From Zavarzinia marina (lineage in GTDB: Bacteria > Pseudomonadota > Alphaproteobacteria > Zavarziniales > Zavarziniaceae), in assembly GCF_021568905.1 (NCBI RefSeq), contig NZ_JAKGSB010000001.1, positions 1,153,712 through 1,217,711 on the forward strand: DNA of 64,000 bases. Direction: 5' to 3'. Numbering within the stretch: position 1 is the stretch's first letter; each line of letters begins with the position of its first letter. Both the position numbers and the translations under genes were made by a program. The notes under the pieces are model-generated. The model was not told where the DNA came from. It saw nothing but the letters and a program-made list of their open reading frames with translations, and did not search any database. Below are positions 16,832 through 28,595 of the stretch, in pieces.

Positions 16832-16835
16832 GGCC

Positions 16836-18641
16836 TCAGTCGCTCCCGGGGACGAGGTTTTCCGGCGGCAGGCCCTTTTCGAGCTTGGCCTCGATACGGT
16901 CCTGCTGCTCGGGATCCGGCTTGAGCGCCAGCGCCGTCCGCCACTGGAATTCCGCCTCGCGCCGGCGCCCGACCGCCCAATAGGCGTCGCCCAGGTGGTC
17001 GTTGATGGTCGGATCGCCCGGCTTCAGCTCGATCGCCTTCTCGAGTTCGACCACCGCCTCCTCGAAGCGTCCCTGGCGGAAATAGACCCAGCCCAGGCTG
17101 TCGACGATGTAACCGTCCTGGGGCCGGTCGTCGACCGCCTTCCTCAGCATGGCCTCGGCCTTGGCGAGATGGCGGCCCTGCTCCACCCAGGAATAGGCGA
17201 GATAATTGAGCACGGCGGGCTGGTCCGGCCGCAGTTCCAGGGCGCGCTGGAGATCGGCTTCCGCCGCCTCCCACCGCTTCAGACGTTCGTTACAGATCCC
17301 GCGCGAGAAATAGAGGCTCCAGTGGCTGGCCGCCGTGGCCTCGCCGCGTTCGGCGATGGCTTCGATGGCGGCGTCATAGGCGGCCACGGCCTCTTCGAAA
17401 CGCTCGCCCTGGCGCAGGATGTCGCCCTTGGCGGCCATCGCCTCGACCCTGGCGTCCCTGCCTTTGGCGGCGCGGGCGTCCAGAAGCGCGAGGGCGTCGT
17501 CGGTCCGCTCCATGTCCGCCAGCAGGAGGGCGCGGCGCACGTCCGCCACCGGGCGCAGCGGCGAATCTTCCGACAGCGCGCGGAAGAGTTCGGCCGCCGA
17601 CACCTGGTCGCCGACGTCGTCGAAGGTATCGGCCAGCAGGACCTGGGCTTCCGGGAATTCGGGACGCGCCATGAGCGCGAGACGCAGATAGACCAGCATC
17701 GGCTCGTTCGCGCCTTCCTGGGCCAGAAGGCTGGCGATGCCGAACATGGCTTCGGCCACGCCCTCGGCCGGCGTGCCGACCGGCATGGGCGCGCGCTCGC
17801 CCCGGTCGAGCCGCTCGAGGGTGGCGGCGACGATCCTGTTGTTGCCATCCGCCAGCGCCGCCTTGTAGAGGGCGCGGGCGGCGGCATCCTGGCCCAGGCT
17901 CTCGAACAGGGCGCCTTCGGCCAGGATCGCGCGCATCCAGCCGCCGTTCATCGACTGGCGCAAGGCCGCGAAAGCCTCGACCGCGAGGCTCGCTTCGTGG
18001 GAAGCGGCCGCGACCAGCGCCGTATGATAGAGCCGCAACGGCCGCACGCCGCCATTGTCGCCGAGCCTGGCCAATGCCGCTATGGCACCATCGACGTCGC
18101 CGAGGCCCTGGAGCGCCCAGGCCGACATGATCGGCCCGACGATGTCGAGCGCCGAATTGGCCGGCAAGGCGGCGAGATGCTTCTTCGCCGCCTCGTAGCG
18201 CCCGGTGCGGATTTCGGAGATGACGACGATCAGCGGCGCGATCGGATCGTCGCGTTCCAGCCGGGCGATCACTTCGGCATGGGTGGTCGCGTCCAGGTAA
18301 TTGCCCACCAGCAGGGCCGCCATCATGCTCTGGCGGCGCAGGTCGGTATTGCCCGGATCGAGACGCAGCACGTCCTCGTAGAAACGGTGCGACGCCATGG
18401 CGTCCTGGACGCCGCCCGCGTAGCGCGCCGAGAGATAGCCGCCGGCGACGGTGCGGACCTTGATGCCCCTCAATTCGTCGGCATGGCCGAGTGCCGGCGG
18501 TTGGGCCGCCACGGCGCAGGCGGCGACCATCAGGGCCCCGGCCGTGATGGCGGCGAAGCCGCGACCGAACCGCGACAGGGCGGCGGCGCGCGGAACCGGG
18601 AGAGAATCGGGCCGGAGGGCGCCCGTCGAACGGATAGTCAT
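16836..18641 (-). CDS. Exported tetratricopeptide-repeat protein
   Basis: The 601-residue protein has an N-terminal signal-like hydrophobic stretch (about 30-46, [10 protein letters not shown], with a possible lipobox Cys) and is otherwise helical repeats. Clear TPR units fill the C-terminal half, for example [21 protein letters not shown] and [17 protein letters not shown], matching the protein found next to ispE in many alphaproteobacteria. It probably acts as a periplasmic or outer-membrane scaffold; partner unknown. The ATG at 18641 is chosen because further upstream the frame is antisense-like arginine-rich sequence. First gene of the operon with ispE. Confidence 0.87.
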   Translation of the reverse strand: MTIRSTGALRPDSLPVPRAAALSRFGRGFAAITAGALMVAACAVAAQPPALGHADELRGIKVRTVAGGYLSARYAGGVQDAMASHRFYEDVLRLDPGNTDLRRQSMMAALLVGNYLDATTHAEVIARLERDDPIAPLIVVISEIRTGRYEAAKKHLAALPANSALDIVGPIMSAWALQGLGDVDGAIAALARLGDNGGVRPLRLYHTALVAAASHEASLAVEAFAALRQSMNGGWMRAILAEGALFESLGQDAAARALYKAALADGNNRIVAATLERLDRGERAPMPVGTPAEGVAEAMFGIASLLAQEGANEPMLVYLRLALMARPEFPEAQVLLADTFDDVGDQVSAAELFRALSEDSPLRPVADVRRALLLADMERTDDALALLDARAAKGRDARVEAMAAKGDILRQGERFEEAVAAYDAAIEAIAERGEATAASHWSLYFSRGICNERLKRWEAAEADLQRALELRPDQPAVLNYLAYSWVEQGRHLAKAEAMLRKAVDDRPQDGYIVDSLGWVYFRQGRFEEAVVELEKAIELKPGDPTINDHLGDAYWAVGRRREAEFQWRTALALKPDPEQQDRIEAKLEKGLPPENLVPGSD

Positions 18642-18719
18642 GGGCGCCAATCTAGAGCCGCGCCGCGCGGCCAACAACACTTGGATGCCCCGCGTCGTCT
18701 CGCGAAACGGGGGGATCCG

Positions 18720-18756
18720 AAAAAGAACCGGCGCCGCCCCGACAGGACGGCGCCGG
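18720..18756 (-). terminator. Rho-independent terminator of the ETF-QO gene
   Basis: On the minus strand, CCGGCGCCG and CGGCGCCGG (18748-18756 and 18728-18736) form a perfect 9-bp stem with an 11-nt loop, followed by TTCTTTTT. It lies 34 bp after the ETF-QO stop codon and before the TPR gene. Confidence 0.8.
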
Positions 18757-18789
18757 CCTGGCGCTCGACGTCGACCCGGCGGGCCCGCG

Positions 18790-20439
18790 TCACATGTTCG
18801 GGTAGTTGGGGCCGCCGCCGCCTTCCGGCACCACCCAGTTGATGTTCTGAGTCGGATCCTTGATGTCGCAGGTCTTGCAGTGGACGCAGTTCTGCGCGTT
18901 GATCTGCAGGCGCGGCTCGCCCACGTCCTGGCCCACGATCTCATAGACGCCGGCCGGGCAGTAGCGCTGCTCCGGCGCGTCGTATTGCGCCAGGTTGATC
19001 GCGACCGGCACGCTCGGATCCTTGAGCGTCAGATGGACCGGCTGATCTTCCTCGTGGTTGGTGTTCGACAGGAACACCGAGGACAGGCGATCGAAGGTAA
19101 TCTTGCCGTCGGGCTTCGGATATTCGATCTTCGGCGCGTCCTTGGCCTTCACCAGGCTGGTGTTGTCCGGGTGGTGCCCCAGCGTCCAGGGCAGCGGCAT
19201 GCCGAGGTGGCTCATCCACATGTCGAAGCCGCCGTAGATCGTGCCGCGCACCGTGCCCCACTTCAGGGCCGGGCGCACGTTGCGCACCTTGAACAGTTCG
19301 TCATGGACCCAGGAGGTCGAGAACTTGTTGGCGTATTCGCTCAACTCGTCATGACCCTCGCGGCCGGCGTCGATCGCCTCGAAGGCGGCTTCGGCGGCCA
19401 TCATGCCGGTCTTCATGGCATTGTGGCTGCCCTTGATGCGCGGCACGTTGACGAAGCCCGCCGAACAGCCGATGAGCACGCCGCCCGGGAAGGTCAGCTT
19501 GGGGATCGACTGATAGCCGCCCTCGTTGATGGCGCGGGCGCCGTAAGCGATGCGCTTGCCGCCCTCGAAGAACGGGCGAATGGCGTCATGGGTCTTGAAG
19601 CGCTGGAATTCCTCGAACGGCGAGAGATACGGGTTCCAGTAGTCGAGGGCGACGACATAGCCGACCGCGACCTGATTGTCCTCGAGGTGATAGAGGAAGG
19701 CACCGCCGGCGGTCTTCTTGTCCAGCGGCCAGCCCTGGGCGTGCAGGACCAGACCCTCGCGGTGCTTCTCGGGATCGATCTGCCACAGTTCCTTGATGCC
19801 GATGCCATAGGTCTGGGGCTGCTTGCCCTCGCGCAGGCCGTAATGCGCGATGATCTCCTTCGACAGGCTGCCGCGCACGCCTTCGGCGAAGAAGGTGTAT
19901 TTGGCGTGCAGCTCGACGCCCGGGGTATAGGTGTCCTTGTGGCTGCCGTCGCGGGCGACGCCCATGTCGCCGGTGGCGACGCCCTTCACCGAGCCGTCCT
20001 CGTGATAGAGCACCTCGGCGGCGGCGAAGCCCGGATAGATCTCGACTCCCAGTTCCTCGGCCTGGGTCGCGAGCCAGCGGCAGACGTTGCCGAGGCTGAC
20101 GATGTAGTTGCCCTCGTTGTGCATGAACGACGGCATCATGAAGCCCGGCAGGGTGATCGACTTCTTTTCGGTCAGGACCAGCCACTTGTCTTCGGTCACC
20201 GGCGTGTTCAGGGGCGCGCCGCGCTCCTGCCAATCCGGCAGCAGCTCGTTCAGCGCCTTCGGGTCGAGCACCGCGCCCGACAGGATGTGGGCGCCGACTT
20301 CCGAGCCCTTCTCGATGACGCAGACCGTATAGTCCTTGCCTTGCTCGGCGCAGAGCTGCTTGAACCTGATCGCCGCCGACAGGCCCGCCGGCCCCGCGCC
20401 GACGATGACCACGTCGAACTCCATCGCCTCGCGTTCCAT
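18790..20439 (-). CDS. Electron-transfer flavoprotein-ubiquinone oxidoreductase
   Basis: A 549-residue, monotopic inner-membrane enzyme that passes electrons from ETF (beta-oxidation, amino-acid and choline catabolism) to ubiquinone. It shows the FAD dinucleotide motif [13 protein letters not shown] at the N terminus, [15 protein letters not shown] and the [16 protein letters not shown] segment, and a C-terminal ferredoxin-like 4Fe-4S site with RYCPAGVYE and [13 protein letters not shown]. Length and order match the ETFDH family. The ATG at 20439 has a near-perfect TAGGAGGAAC site, better than the start nine codons upstream. ETF subunit genes are not in the window. Confidence 0.96.
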   Translation of the reverse strand: MEREAMEFDVVIVGAGPAGLSAAIRFKQLCAEQGKDYTVCVIEKGSEVGAHILSGAVLDPKALNELLPDWQERGAPLNTPVTEDKWLVLTEKKSITLPGFMMPSFMHNEGNYIVSLGNVCRWLATQAEELGVEIYPGFAAAEVLYHEDGSVKGVATGDMGVARDGSHKDTYTPGVELHAKYTFFAEGVRGSLSKEIIAHYGLREGKQPQTYGIGIKELWQIDPEKHREGLVLHAQGWPLDKKTAGGAFLYHLEDNQVAVGYVVALDYWNPYLSPFEEFQRFKTHDAIRPFFEGGKRIAYGARAINEGGYQSIPKLTFPGGVLIGCSAGFVNVPRIKGSHNAMKTGMMAAEAAFEAIDAGREGHDELSEYANKFSTSWVHDELFKVRNVRPALKWGTVRGTIYGGFDMWMSHLGMPLPWTLGHHPDNTSLVKAKDAPKIEYPKPDGKITFDRLSSVFLSNTNHEEDQPVHLTLKDPSVPVAINLAQYDAPEQRYCPAGVYEIVGQDVGEPRLQINAQNCVHCKTCDIKDPTQNINWVVPEGGGGPNYPNM

Positions 20440-20542
20440 GAAGTTCCTCCTAACCCCGCTGATCACAATATAAGTTGCTGGCCCGGCCTTTCGGCCCCGA
20501 TGTGGTGAAGCGGGAACATAGCGTCAGTGGTATTGTCAATCC

Positions 20543-21376
20543 ATGGATCAAATCACGGAATATGGCGCAATTCTCGAATGGTACCTCGCGGCCGGGGTCG
20601 ACGAAGCCATCGGCGACGTCGCCGTCGACCGCTTCGAGAGTTCGCGCCGGCTGGCCGAACAGGCCGCCGCGAAAAACGCGCAAGTGCCTGTCGCCCCTAC
20701 GTCATCGCCCGCTTTCGCGGCCCCCGTGGCGGCGCCGGGTCCGGGCGCTCGCGATCAGGAAAAAGAACGTGAAGTCAATTCGGCTTTGGTCGAAAATGCG
20801 CGTTCGATTGCCGCCGCCTGCGACGATATTGCCACGCTGGAAGCGGCGATTCGGGCCTTCGAGGGCTGCCCGCTGAAGGCCGGCGCCACCAATACGGTGA
20901 TCGCGGATGGCGTGGCCGGGGCCGATCTGATGCTGATCGGCGAGGCCCCGGGGGCGGACGAGGACCGCCTGGGCCGCCCCTTCGTCGGCCGTGCCGGGCA
21001 ATTGCTGGACCGCATGCTGGCCGCCATCGGCCGGGACCGGGCGCGCGACGCCTATATCGCCAACATCATCTTCTGGCGCCCGCCCGCCAACCGCAAGCCG
21101 GACCCGGTGGAGACCGCCACCTGCCTGCCCTTCGTCGAGCGCCTGATCGAACTGTCGAAACCGAAAGTGCTCGTCCTCCTCGGCGGCACGCCGGCGACCA
21201 GCCTGCTCGGCACCAACCAGGGCATCACCCGGCTGCGCGGGCACTGGCAGGACTGGAACGGCATTCCCGTGATGCCCACGCTGCATCCCGCCTATCTGCT
21301 GCGCCAGCCGCTCGCCAAGCGCGACTCCTGGCGCGATCTGCTCGCGGTGCGTCGGCGTCTGTCCGGCACGGATTGA
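20543..21376 (+). CDS. Uracil-DNA glycosylase, family 4/5-like
   Basis: The 277-residue protein removes uracil from DNA in base-excision repair. The UDG-fold motifs are motif 1 GEAPGADEDRLGRPFVGRAGQLLD (about 132-155; shown here only as a description of GEAPG and GRPFVG), and motif 2 TLHPAYLLRQ near the C terminus. The FEGCPLK and ETATCLPF cysteines suggest the Fe-S cluster seen in family 4 enzymes, though I cannot place all four ligands. An N-terminal Ala/Pro-rich extension of about 100 residues precedes the catalytic domain, as often in alphaproteobacterial members. It diverges from the ETF-QO gene. Confidence 0.9.
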   Translation: MDQITEYGAILEWYLAAGVDEAIGDVAVDRFESSRRLAEQAAAKNAQVPVAPTSSPAFAAPVAAPGPGARDQEKEREVNSALVENARSIAAACDDIATLEAAIRAFEGCPLKAGATNTVIADGVAGADLMLIGEAPGADEDRLGRPFVGRAGQLLDRMLAAIGRDRARDAYIANIIFWRPPANRKPDPVETATCLPFVERLIELSKPKVLVLLGGTPATSLLGTNQGITRLRGHWQDWNGIPVMPTLHPAYLLRQPLAKRDSWRDLLAVRRRLSGTD

Positions 21377-21476
21377 CACCGAGGTTTCGCCCCCTGCCGC
21401 AAGTCCCCGAATTGCTTGGAATTTAGACCTCACTGATCTAGGCTTCCGGCGGGCAAAAAGGGAATAGAGGGGGTTC

Positions 21477-23342
21477 ATGTCGATCGAACGGCATCGTTCG
21501 ACCGCCGACGCTGCGGTTCGTGCCCGGCCGGTGCCGGGCCGCGAGGCCGGATTCGGCCGTCGCGCCGGCCGCGTCGTCTCCGCCCTCGCCCTCGGTACCG
21601 CCGCCCTTCTCTGTTTCGCGCCCCATGCCGTCGCCGGCAATACCGCCGCCACGGCCGGCGTCGCCCAGGCCGACGGCGGACGTACGCTGCATGCCCTGTC
21701 GCGCGAGGATCTGCGCCATTATCGCGCGGCCTTCGCCGCCCAGGACCAGGGCGATTTCGCGGTGGCGGACCGGGAAATCGCGCAATTGACCGACTTCTCC
21801 CTGGTCGGCCATCTGATGCGCGAACGCTATCTCGACACCGAACGCTATCGCGCCTCGAAGCGGGAATTGGCCAATTGGCTCGCGGCCTACGACGACCTGC
21901 CCGGCCGCGACGAGATCGAGATGCTGGCCGCCCTCGGCAATCCGACCGGCGCGGGGGACGGTCGCGGCCTCTTCGTCAGTCCGGCCGCGGCGGCAACCAC
22001 CTCCGCCTTCGCCGTCATGGCGGCCCCCCTGGACGCCATGCCGCTGGAGCCGCGCGGGCGGCCGAACGCCTATCGCGGCAGCCGCTCCGTCTCGCCTCGG
22101 ATCGCCGCGGCGCTGCAGGCCAACAAGCCTGACAAGGCGATCAGCCTTCTCGAGGAGCCGCGCGTCGGCGGCCGCCTCGACGCGGTGGAGCGGGAATGGG
22201 CGCGCGACGAGATCGCCCGCCACCTCTACCGCCTGGGCGACGATCAGGCCGCCTACGAGATGGCGTCCGGCGTCGCCGACCGCTCCCGCGCCGAGATCCC
22301 CATGGCCGACTGGACCGCGGGCCTCGCCGCCTGGCGCCTGGGCGAGACGGCGCAGGCGGGCATCCATTTCGCCGCGCTGGCCGAATCCGAGAATGTCTCG
22401 GCCTGGGTCGTCTCCGCCGCCGCCTTCTGGGCCGCGCGCGCCGATCTGGTCGCCGGCCGGCCGGAGCGCGTGCTCGAACATCTGACCATCGCCGCCGATT
22501 ATCCGAACACGTTCTACGGCCTGATGGCGACCCGCCTTCTCGGCCGCGACATCGCCGCGACGCCGCAACTCGACCAGATCGACGCCCGCAGCCTCAATGC
22601 GCTGGCCTTCGATCCGGCGGTGCAGCGGGCCGCCGGCCTCGCCGCCGTGGGCGAGATGGACCTCGCCTCCGCCGAACTCGGCATGCTGCGGAATTCCATG
22701 TCGCCGACCGAGACTTCCGGGATCGACGCCCTGGCGGTCCGCCTCGGCCTCGTCGATCCGGTCGGGCGCGGCGGGCGCTATCCGGTGCCGCCTTGGCGCC
22801 CCAGCCAGGGGCTGCGTATCGACCGCGCCCTCCTCTTCGCCTTCGCCAAGCAGGAATCCGGTTTCAACACCAGGGCGCGCAGCCCCGTCGGCGCCATCGG
22901 GCTGATGCAGTTGATGCCTTCGACCGCGCGCATCGTCGCCGACCGGCGCGGCATCGACCTCGGCCGCAAGCTGGAGCATCTGACCGACCCGGGCACCAAC
23001 CTCAGCCTCGGCCAGGCCTATATCGAGATGCTGATGGCGAACGAAGGGGTGGGCAGCAACCTGTTCCTGGTCGCCGCCGCCTATAATGCCGGTCCGGGGG
23101 CCGCCATCGCCTGGCAGAAGACCGTCAAATACAACGGCGATCCCCTGCTCTTCATCGAAAGCATCCCGGCGGGCGAGACCCGTCTCTTCATCGAACGCAT
23201 CCTGGCCAATTTCTGGATCTATCAGGCGCGCCTCGGCCAGACCCTGGAGACCCTGGACGCCGCCGCCGCCGGATCCTGGCCGATCTATGTCCCCCAGGAC
23301 CGCGAGGCGATCCGGGTCAGCGAGAAGCGCAATGCCCGTTGA
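21477..23342 (+). CDS. Soluble lytic murein transglycosylase
   Basis: A 621-residue exported lytic transglycosylase that cleaves the MurNAc-GlcNAc bond of peptidoglycan with 1,6-anhydro formation. It has an N-terminal signal region (hydrophobic core about residues 33-50, ALALGTAALLCFAPHAVA), a long alpha-superhelical U/L-type domain (about 80-430) and a C-terminal SLT domain with the catalytic Glu in AKQESGFNTRARS, then GAIGLMQLMPSTA and AAYNAGPGA. This is the Slt70 layout. The start follows a GAGGGGG site. Its last 11 bp overlap the moaB-type gene, suggesting one operon. Confidence 0.93.
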   Translation: MSIERHRSTADAAVRARPVPGREAGFGRRAGRVVSALALGTAALLCFAPHAVAGNTAATAGVAQADGGRTLHALSREDLRHYRAAFAAQDQGDFAVADREIAQLTDFSLVGHLMRERYLDTERYRASKRELANWLAAYDDLPGRDEIEMLAALGNPTGAGDGRGLFVSPAAAATTSAFAVMAAPLDAMPLEPRGRPNAYRGSRSVSPRIAAALQANKPDKAISLLEEPRVGGRLDAVEREWARDEIARHLYRLGDDQAAYEMASGVADRSRAEIPMADWTAGLAAWRLGETAQAGIHFAALAESENVSAWVVSAAAFWAARADLVAGRPERVLEHLTIAADYPNTFYGLMATRLLGRDIAATPQLDQIDARSLNALAFDPAVQRAAGLAAVGEMDLASAELGMLRNSMSPTETSGIDALAVRLGLVDPVGRGGRYPVPPWRPSQGLRIDRALLFAFAKQESGFNTRARSPVGAIGLMQLMPSTARIVADRRGIDLGRKLEHLTDPGTNLSLGQAYIEMLMANEGVGSNLFLVAAAYNAGPGAAIAWQKTVKYNGDPLLFIESIPAGETRLFIERILANFWIYQARLGQTLETLDAAAAGSWPIYVPQDREAIRVSEKRNAR

Positions 23343-23850
23343 CGAGAACCGGCCTTTTCGCCCGGTGCGCATCGCCGTCCTGACCATTTCCGACACCAGA
23401 ACCCCGGCCGAGGACCGTTCGGGCGACACGCTGGTTCAGCGGCTGACCGAGGCGGGGCACGTGCTGGCGGCCCGCGACATCGTGACCGACGACCGCGCCC
23501 TGATCGAGGCGCGGCTGCGCGCCTTCGCCGCCGACCCGGCCGTCGAGGTGGTGATCACCACGGGCGGCACCGGCATCACGCGGCGCGACGTGACGCCGGA
23601 AGCCGTCCGCGCCGTCATCGACAAGGAGATCGAGGGCTTCGGGGAATTGTTCCGCTGGCTTTCCCACGCCAAGATCGGCACTTCCACCATCCAGTCCCGG
23701 GCGCTCGCCGGGATCGCCGGCACGACCCTGATCTTCGCCGTGCCCGGCTCCCCCTCCGCGTGCCGGGACGCCTGGGACGACATATTGAAGAGCCAGCTCG
23801 ACAGCCGCTTCAGGCCCTGCAATTTCGTCGAGCTGATGGACAGGTTCTGA
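23332..23850 (+). CDS. moaB: MoaB/MogA-type molybdopterin protein
   Basis: The 172-residue protein has the MoaB/MogA fold with RIAVLTISDTR, the phosphate-binding TTGGTGITRRDVTPEAV loop (about residues 78-94) and a VPGSPSACRDAW segment. MogA-type proteins adenylylate molybdopterin before molybdenum insertion; MoaB-type paralogues in proteobacteria are of less certain role. It starts inside the end of the lytic transglycosylase gene (11-bp overlap) with GAGAAG as a ribosome-binding site. No other molybdenum cofactor genes are nearby. Confidence 0.9.
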   Translation: MPVDENRPFRPVRIAVLTISDTRTPAEDRSGDTLVQRLTEAGHVLAARDIVTDDRALIEARLRAFAADPAVEVVITTGGTGITRRDVTPEAVRAVIDKEIEGFGELFRWLSHAKIGTSTIQSRALAGIAGTTLIFAVPGSPSACRDAWDDILKSQLDSRFRPCNFVELMDRF

Positions 23851-23906
23851 TCCGCGCGCTTCATGCTAGGCTTCCCGCCCCGCAGCGAAGAGGACGTTCA
23901 CGGCGC

Positions 23907-24824
23907 ATGTGGTCGATACTGACGTCGACGAAGAGCTTCGAGGATCGCTGGATCGCCCATGCCGGCCTCAACGAGCGCGGCCTGCACGTCTGGCGCATGC
24001 GGACCGCCGCCCGCCTCGCGAGGCTGCGGGCCGCGCAATGGCGGGTGCCGGCCGATCCCGATACGCGGCGCCTGGCCGAGGACGGCTTCGTCGTCGTGCC
24101 CGATTTCCTGGCGCCGGACGATTTCGCCGCCGTCGCCCGCGAAGCACGCGCCGCCGTCGCCCGGAGCGAGGCGGAAACCCCGATCGAGAGCAACGAGGTC
24201 CGGGGCTTCTGCCCGCGCAAGACGGCGTCCTGGGGTTTCGACCGTTTCGACGGCGGCACCCTGAACCGCTTCGTCAGGATCGCACGGCAGGACTCGCCCG
24301 CGCTCCATGCCTTCGCCCGCAACCGCCGCCTCTCCGCCCTGACCCGGGCCCATCTGGGGGCACGCATTCCGCCCTCGGCGGTCAGCCTCTATCTGACCGT
24401 CAACGGCGACGAGGCGCGGAACCCGGACGACCAGCGCGTCCTGCACCGCGACACCTTCTTCAGCACCATCAAGTTCTGGTATTTCATCGACCCGGTCGGG
24501 CCGGACGACGGCCCCTTCGTCTTCGTGCCGCGCAGCCACCGGCTCACCCCCGAACGCCTGGCCTGGGAACAGATGCGGGCGCTGCGCGCCAGCGCCGCCA
24601 GCAAGCACGGCATCATCGGCACCGAAGGCGCCTTCCGCATCGATGAGACGGAACTGGCGTCGATGAAGCTGGGCGCGCCCCTGCCCGTCACCGTGCCCGG
24701 CAATGCCCTGGTGATGGCCGATACGCTGGGGTTCCATCGCCGGGGCGATTCCGTGCCCGGCACGAGGCGCCTGGCTCTTTACGGCAGTGTCCGGCCCTGG
24801 CCCTTCGGGCCCGTGGGGCGCTGA
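23907..24824 (+). CDS. Phytanoyl-CoA dioxygenase (PhyH)-family protein
   Basis: A 305-residue protein of the Fe(II)/2-oxoglutarate PhyH family. The iron-binding facial triad is likely the His-x-Asp in RVLHRDTFF (about residue 190) and the His in ADTLGFHRRGD (about 278), with the 2-oxoglutarate-binding Arg in RRLALYGSVRPWPF. The region DGPFVFVPRSHRLTPER is typical of the family. A basic N-terminal part (about 1-60) is not part of the catalytic domain. Substrate unknown. The gene follows moaB after 56 bp and its stop lies just before the SOS box of the next gene. Confidence 0.82.
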   Translation: MWSILTSTKSFEDRWIAHAGLNERGLHVWRMRTAARLARLRAAQWRVPADPDTRRLAEDGFVVVPDFLAPDDFAAVAREARAAVARSEAETPIESNEVRGFCPRKTASWGFDRFDGGTLNRFVRIARQDSPALHAFARNRRLSALTRAHLGARIPPSAVSLYLTVNGDEARNPDDQRVLHRDTFFSTIKFWYFIDPVGPDDGPFVFVPRSHRLTPERLAWEQMRALRASAASKHGIIGTEGAFRIDETELASMKLGAPLPVTVPGNALVMADTLGFHRRGDSVPGTRRLALYGSVRPWPFGPVGR

Positions 24825-24840
24825 CGCCGGCACGAATCAT

Positions 24841-24855
24841 GTTCTCTTTTTGTTC
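24841..24855. promoter_or_regulatory. LexA (SOS) box, GTTC-N7-GTTC
   Basis: GTTCTCTTTTTGTTC matches the alphaproteobacterial LexA operator exactly, with the 7-bp AT-rich centre usual for strong sites. It lies in the 52-bp gap between the PhyH gene and the radical SAM gene, ending 21 bp before the latter's ATG, where bound LexA would block transcription initiation. Confidence 0.85.
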
Positions 24856-24876
24856 CAACCATGCCATGATAGCTGC

Positions 24877-26058
24877 ATGGAGAAGACCCCGCGATCGCCG
24901 AAACCCGTAACGCCACGCCGCGTCTTCGTGCCCGGCGAAGCGACGGAGGCTGGCATCGGCCGAAAGGACGGCTCCTCGGTCGCCGATGCCGGGGCCAGGG
25001 CCGGGCGCGGCGTGCTCTCCAACACGGGCGGGCGCTTCGAGCGCAGCGCCCTCACCGCCCTGGACGACGGCTGGGGCAGCCTGGACGAGCCGGCCCCCCG
25101 GATCGCGACCACGGTCACCACCGACAAGGCGAAGACGGTGATCGCCCGGAACGACAGCCCGGATATTTCCTTCGACCGCTCCATCAACGCCTATCGCGGC
25201 TGCGAGCACGGCTGCACCTATTGCTACGCCCGCCCGACCCACGCCTATATGGGCCTCTCCCCCGGCCTCGATTTCGAAACGAGGCTGTTCGCCAAGCCCG
25301 ACGCCGCCGCCGTCCTCGAAAAGGAGCTGGGCGCCCGGGGCTATCGCTGCGCGCCGATCGCGCTTGGCACCAATACCGATCCCTATCAGCCGATCGAGAA
25401 GAAGCTGGCCATCACCCGCGCCATCCTCGAGGTGCTCGATCGCTGGAACCACCCGGTCACCATCGTCACGAAGTCCGCCCTGATCACCCGCGACGCTGAT
25501 ATCCTTGGGCGCATGGCGGCGCGCAATCTGGCCAAGGTGGCGATCTCGGTCACCACCCTCGACCGCCGTCTCGCCCGGCGGATGGAGCCCCGCGCCGCGA
25601 CCCCCGAAAGGCGGCTGGAAGCGATCCGCGTCATGGCCCAGGCGGGCATTCCGACCGGCATCATGACCGCCCCCATCATCCCCGGCCTGACCGATCACGA
25701 GACCGAGGCGATCCTGGAGGCCGGGGCCGCCGCCGGTGCCCGGATCGCCGCCTATGTCCTCCTCCGCCTGCCGATGGAGGTGCGCGACCTGTTCCAGGAA
25801 TGGCTGGCCGCCGCCCTGCCGGAAAGGGCCCCCCGGGTGATGGCCCTGGTGCGCGACATTCGCGGCGGCAAGCTGAATTCGGCCGAATTCGGCCTGCGCC
25901 AGCGCGGCCAGGGCCCCTATGCCGATCTGATCGCCAAGCGTTTCCGCCTCGCCTGCGCCCGTCTCGGCCTCGATACGACGCGCAGCAACGCCCTCGACAC
26001 CACGCGCTTTCGCCCGCCGCTGGCCTCGGGCGGGCAGATGGCGCTGTTCGGCGATTGA
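24877..26058 (+). CDS. PA0069-family radical SAM protein (SplB-like)
   Basis: The 393-residue protein has the radical SAM cluster motif Cx3Cx2C in YRGCEHGCTYCYARPTH (about residues 108-124), preceded by NDSPDISFDRSINAYRG, the signature of the PA0069 branch related to spore photoproduct lyase SplB. Later motifs are LGTNTDPYQPIE and MTAPIIPGLTDHE. The reaction is unknown; the LexA box upstream suggests a role in the DNA-damage response. ATG 24877 is chosen because the upstream extension would run through the operator into the previous gene. Confidence 0.9.
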   Translation: MEKTPRSPKPVTPRRVFVPGEATEAGIGRKDGSSVADAGARAGRGVLSNTGGRFERSALTALDDGWGSLDEPAPRIATTVTTDKAKTVIARNDSPDISFDRSINAYRGCEHGCTYCYARPTHAYMGLSPGLDFETRLFAKPDAAAVLEKELGARGYRCAPIALGTNTDPYQPIEKKLAITRAILEVLDRWNHPVTIVTKSALITRDADILGRMAARNLAKVAISVTTLDRRLARRMEPRAATPERRLEAIRVMAQAGIPTGIMTAPIIPGLTDHETEAILEAGAAAGARIAAYVLLRLPMEVRDLFQEWLAAALPERAPRVMALVRDIRGGKLNSAEFGLRQRGQGPYADLIAKRFRLACARLGLDTTRSNALDTTRFRPPLASGGQMALFGD

Positions 26059-26062
26059 CCGC

Positions 26063-26090
26063 GCGGCATGGCGGCGCCATAAGCGCCGCC

Positions 26091-26097
<7 letters not shown>
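26063..26097. repeat. Perfect 15-bp hairpin covering the rnhB start codon
   Basis: The arms 26063-26077 and 26083-26097 are perfectly complementary with a 5-nt loop (CATAA). The radical SAM stop codon lies 5 bp before the left arm, and the rnhB ATG (26091-26093) is inside the right arm. There is no T tract, so it is not a standard terminator. Confidence 0.8.
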
Positions 26098-27921
<1,824 letters not shown>

Positions 27922-28018
27922 CGCGGGGACAGCCTGTCGCTGCGTCATTTTGCGAGCTTCACGGCCGGCGGGCGCGCCCGTTCAATCACCCCGATCCTTC
28001 TTCGATCGGGAGCCCGCC

Positions 28019-28489
28019 ATGCACATCGAGCACGTGGTCCCGGAAACGGCGCTGGCGGCCCTGCTGCCCGGCGCCTCCTATGCCGACGCGTATCGGGCGG
28101 TATCGGAACTGCACAGTCTGGACGCGCCCTCGGCGGCGAAGCGCATCATGGGCCGGTCGCCGGCCTGGGTGCGCGCCCTGATGGCGATCCGCAACGCCAT
28201 CGTCGTGCCGCTGGGCTTGCGCGCCGGGCATGACGGCACGGGGCCTCATGTCGGCATGTTCCCCGTCTTGAGCGAGAGCGCGAGCCGGGTCGTCCTCGGC
28301 CTCGACGACCGGCACCTCGATTTCCGGGTGGCGGTCGACGTCGTGCCGGCACCGGGCCTGCGCCGCCGCATCACGGTCACCACCCTGGTCCGCCCCCACA
28401 ACCGCTGGGGCCGGATCTATCTCCGCCTGATCCTGCCCTTTCACAAGCTGATCGTCGCCGCCATGCTGGCGCAGGCGGATCGGCGCTGA
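28019..28489 (+). CDS. DUF2867-family protein
   Basis: A 156-residue protein resembling the DUF2867 family, with IRNAIVVPLGLRAG, a beta-rich middle (DDRHLDFRVAVDV) and a hydrophobic C-terminal helix containing YLRLILPFHKLIVAAM. The family is usually small, cytosolic or membrane-associated and has no known function. The start lies 8 bp after a CCCGATC/GATCGGG hairpin (27990-28010). It follows ccrM by about 97 bp and ends at a double-hairpin repeat. Confidence 0.78.
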   Translation: MHIEHVVPETALAALLPGASYADAYRAVSELHSLDAPSAAKRIMGRSPAWVRALMAIRNAIVVPLGLRAGHDGTGPHVGMFPVLSESASRVVLGLDDRHLDFRVAVDVVPAPGLRRRITVTTLVRPHNRWGRIYLRLILPFHKLIVAAMLAQADRR

Positions 28490-28505
28490 ACGCCCGAAAT
28501 ACAAG

Positions 28506-28586
28506 CGTCGTCCCGGCGAAGGCCGGGACCTTCCCCGGGACAGGGCACCTTCTCGTCGCGAGATCCCGGCCTTCGCCGGGATGACG
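28506..28586. repeat. Double-hairpin interspersed repeat, copy A
   Basis: CGTCGTCCCGGCGAAGGCC and its inverted counterpart (ending CCGGGATGACG at 28586) frame a ~30-bp centre. Each arm is itself a hairpin (CCCGGC..GCCGGG). It lies between the convergent ends of the DUF2867 gene and argC. Related copies occur at 46415, 50127 and 56505, with a single arm at 31982. Confidence 0.85.
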
Positions 28587-28595
28587 GCTCTATAT

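Noticed and set aside
18642..18944. Upstream extension of the TPR protein
   Set aside because: It runs through the ETF-QO terminator and into that gene, and is arginine-rich without homology.
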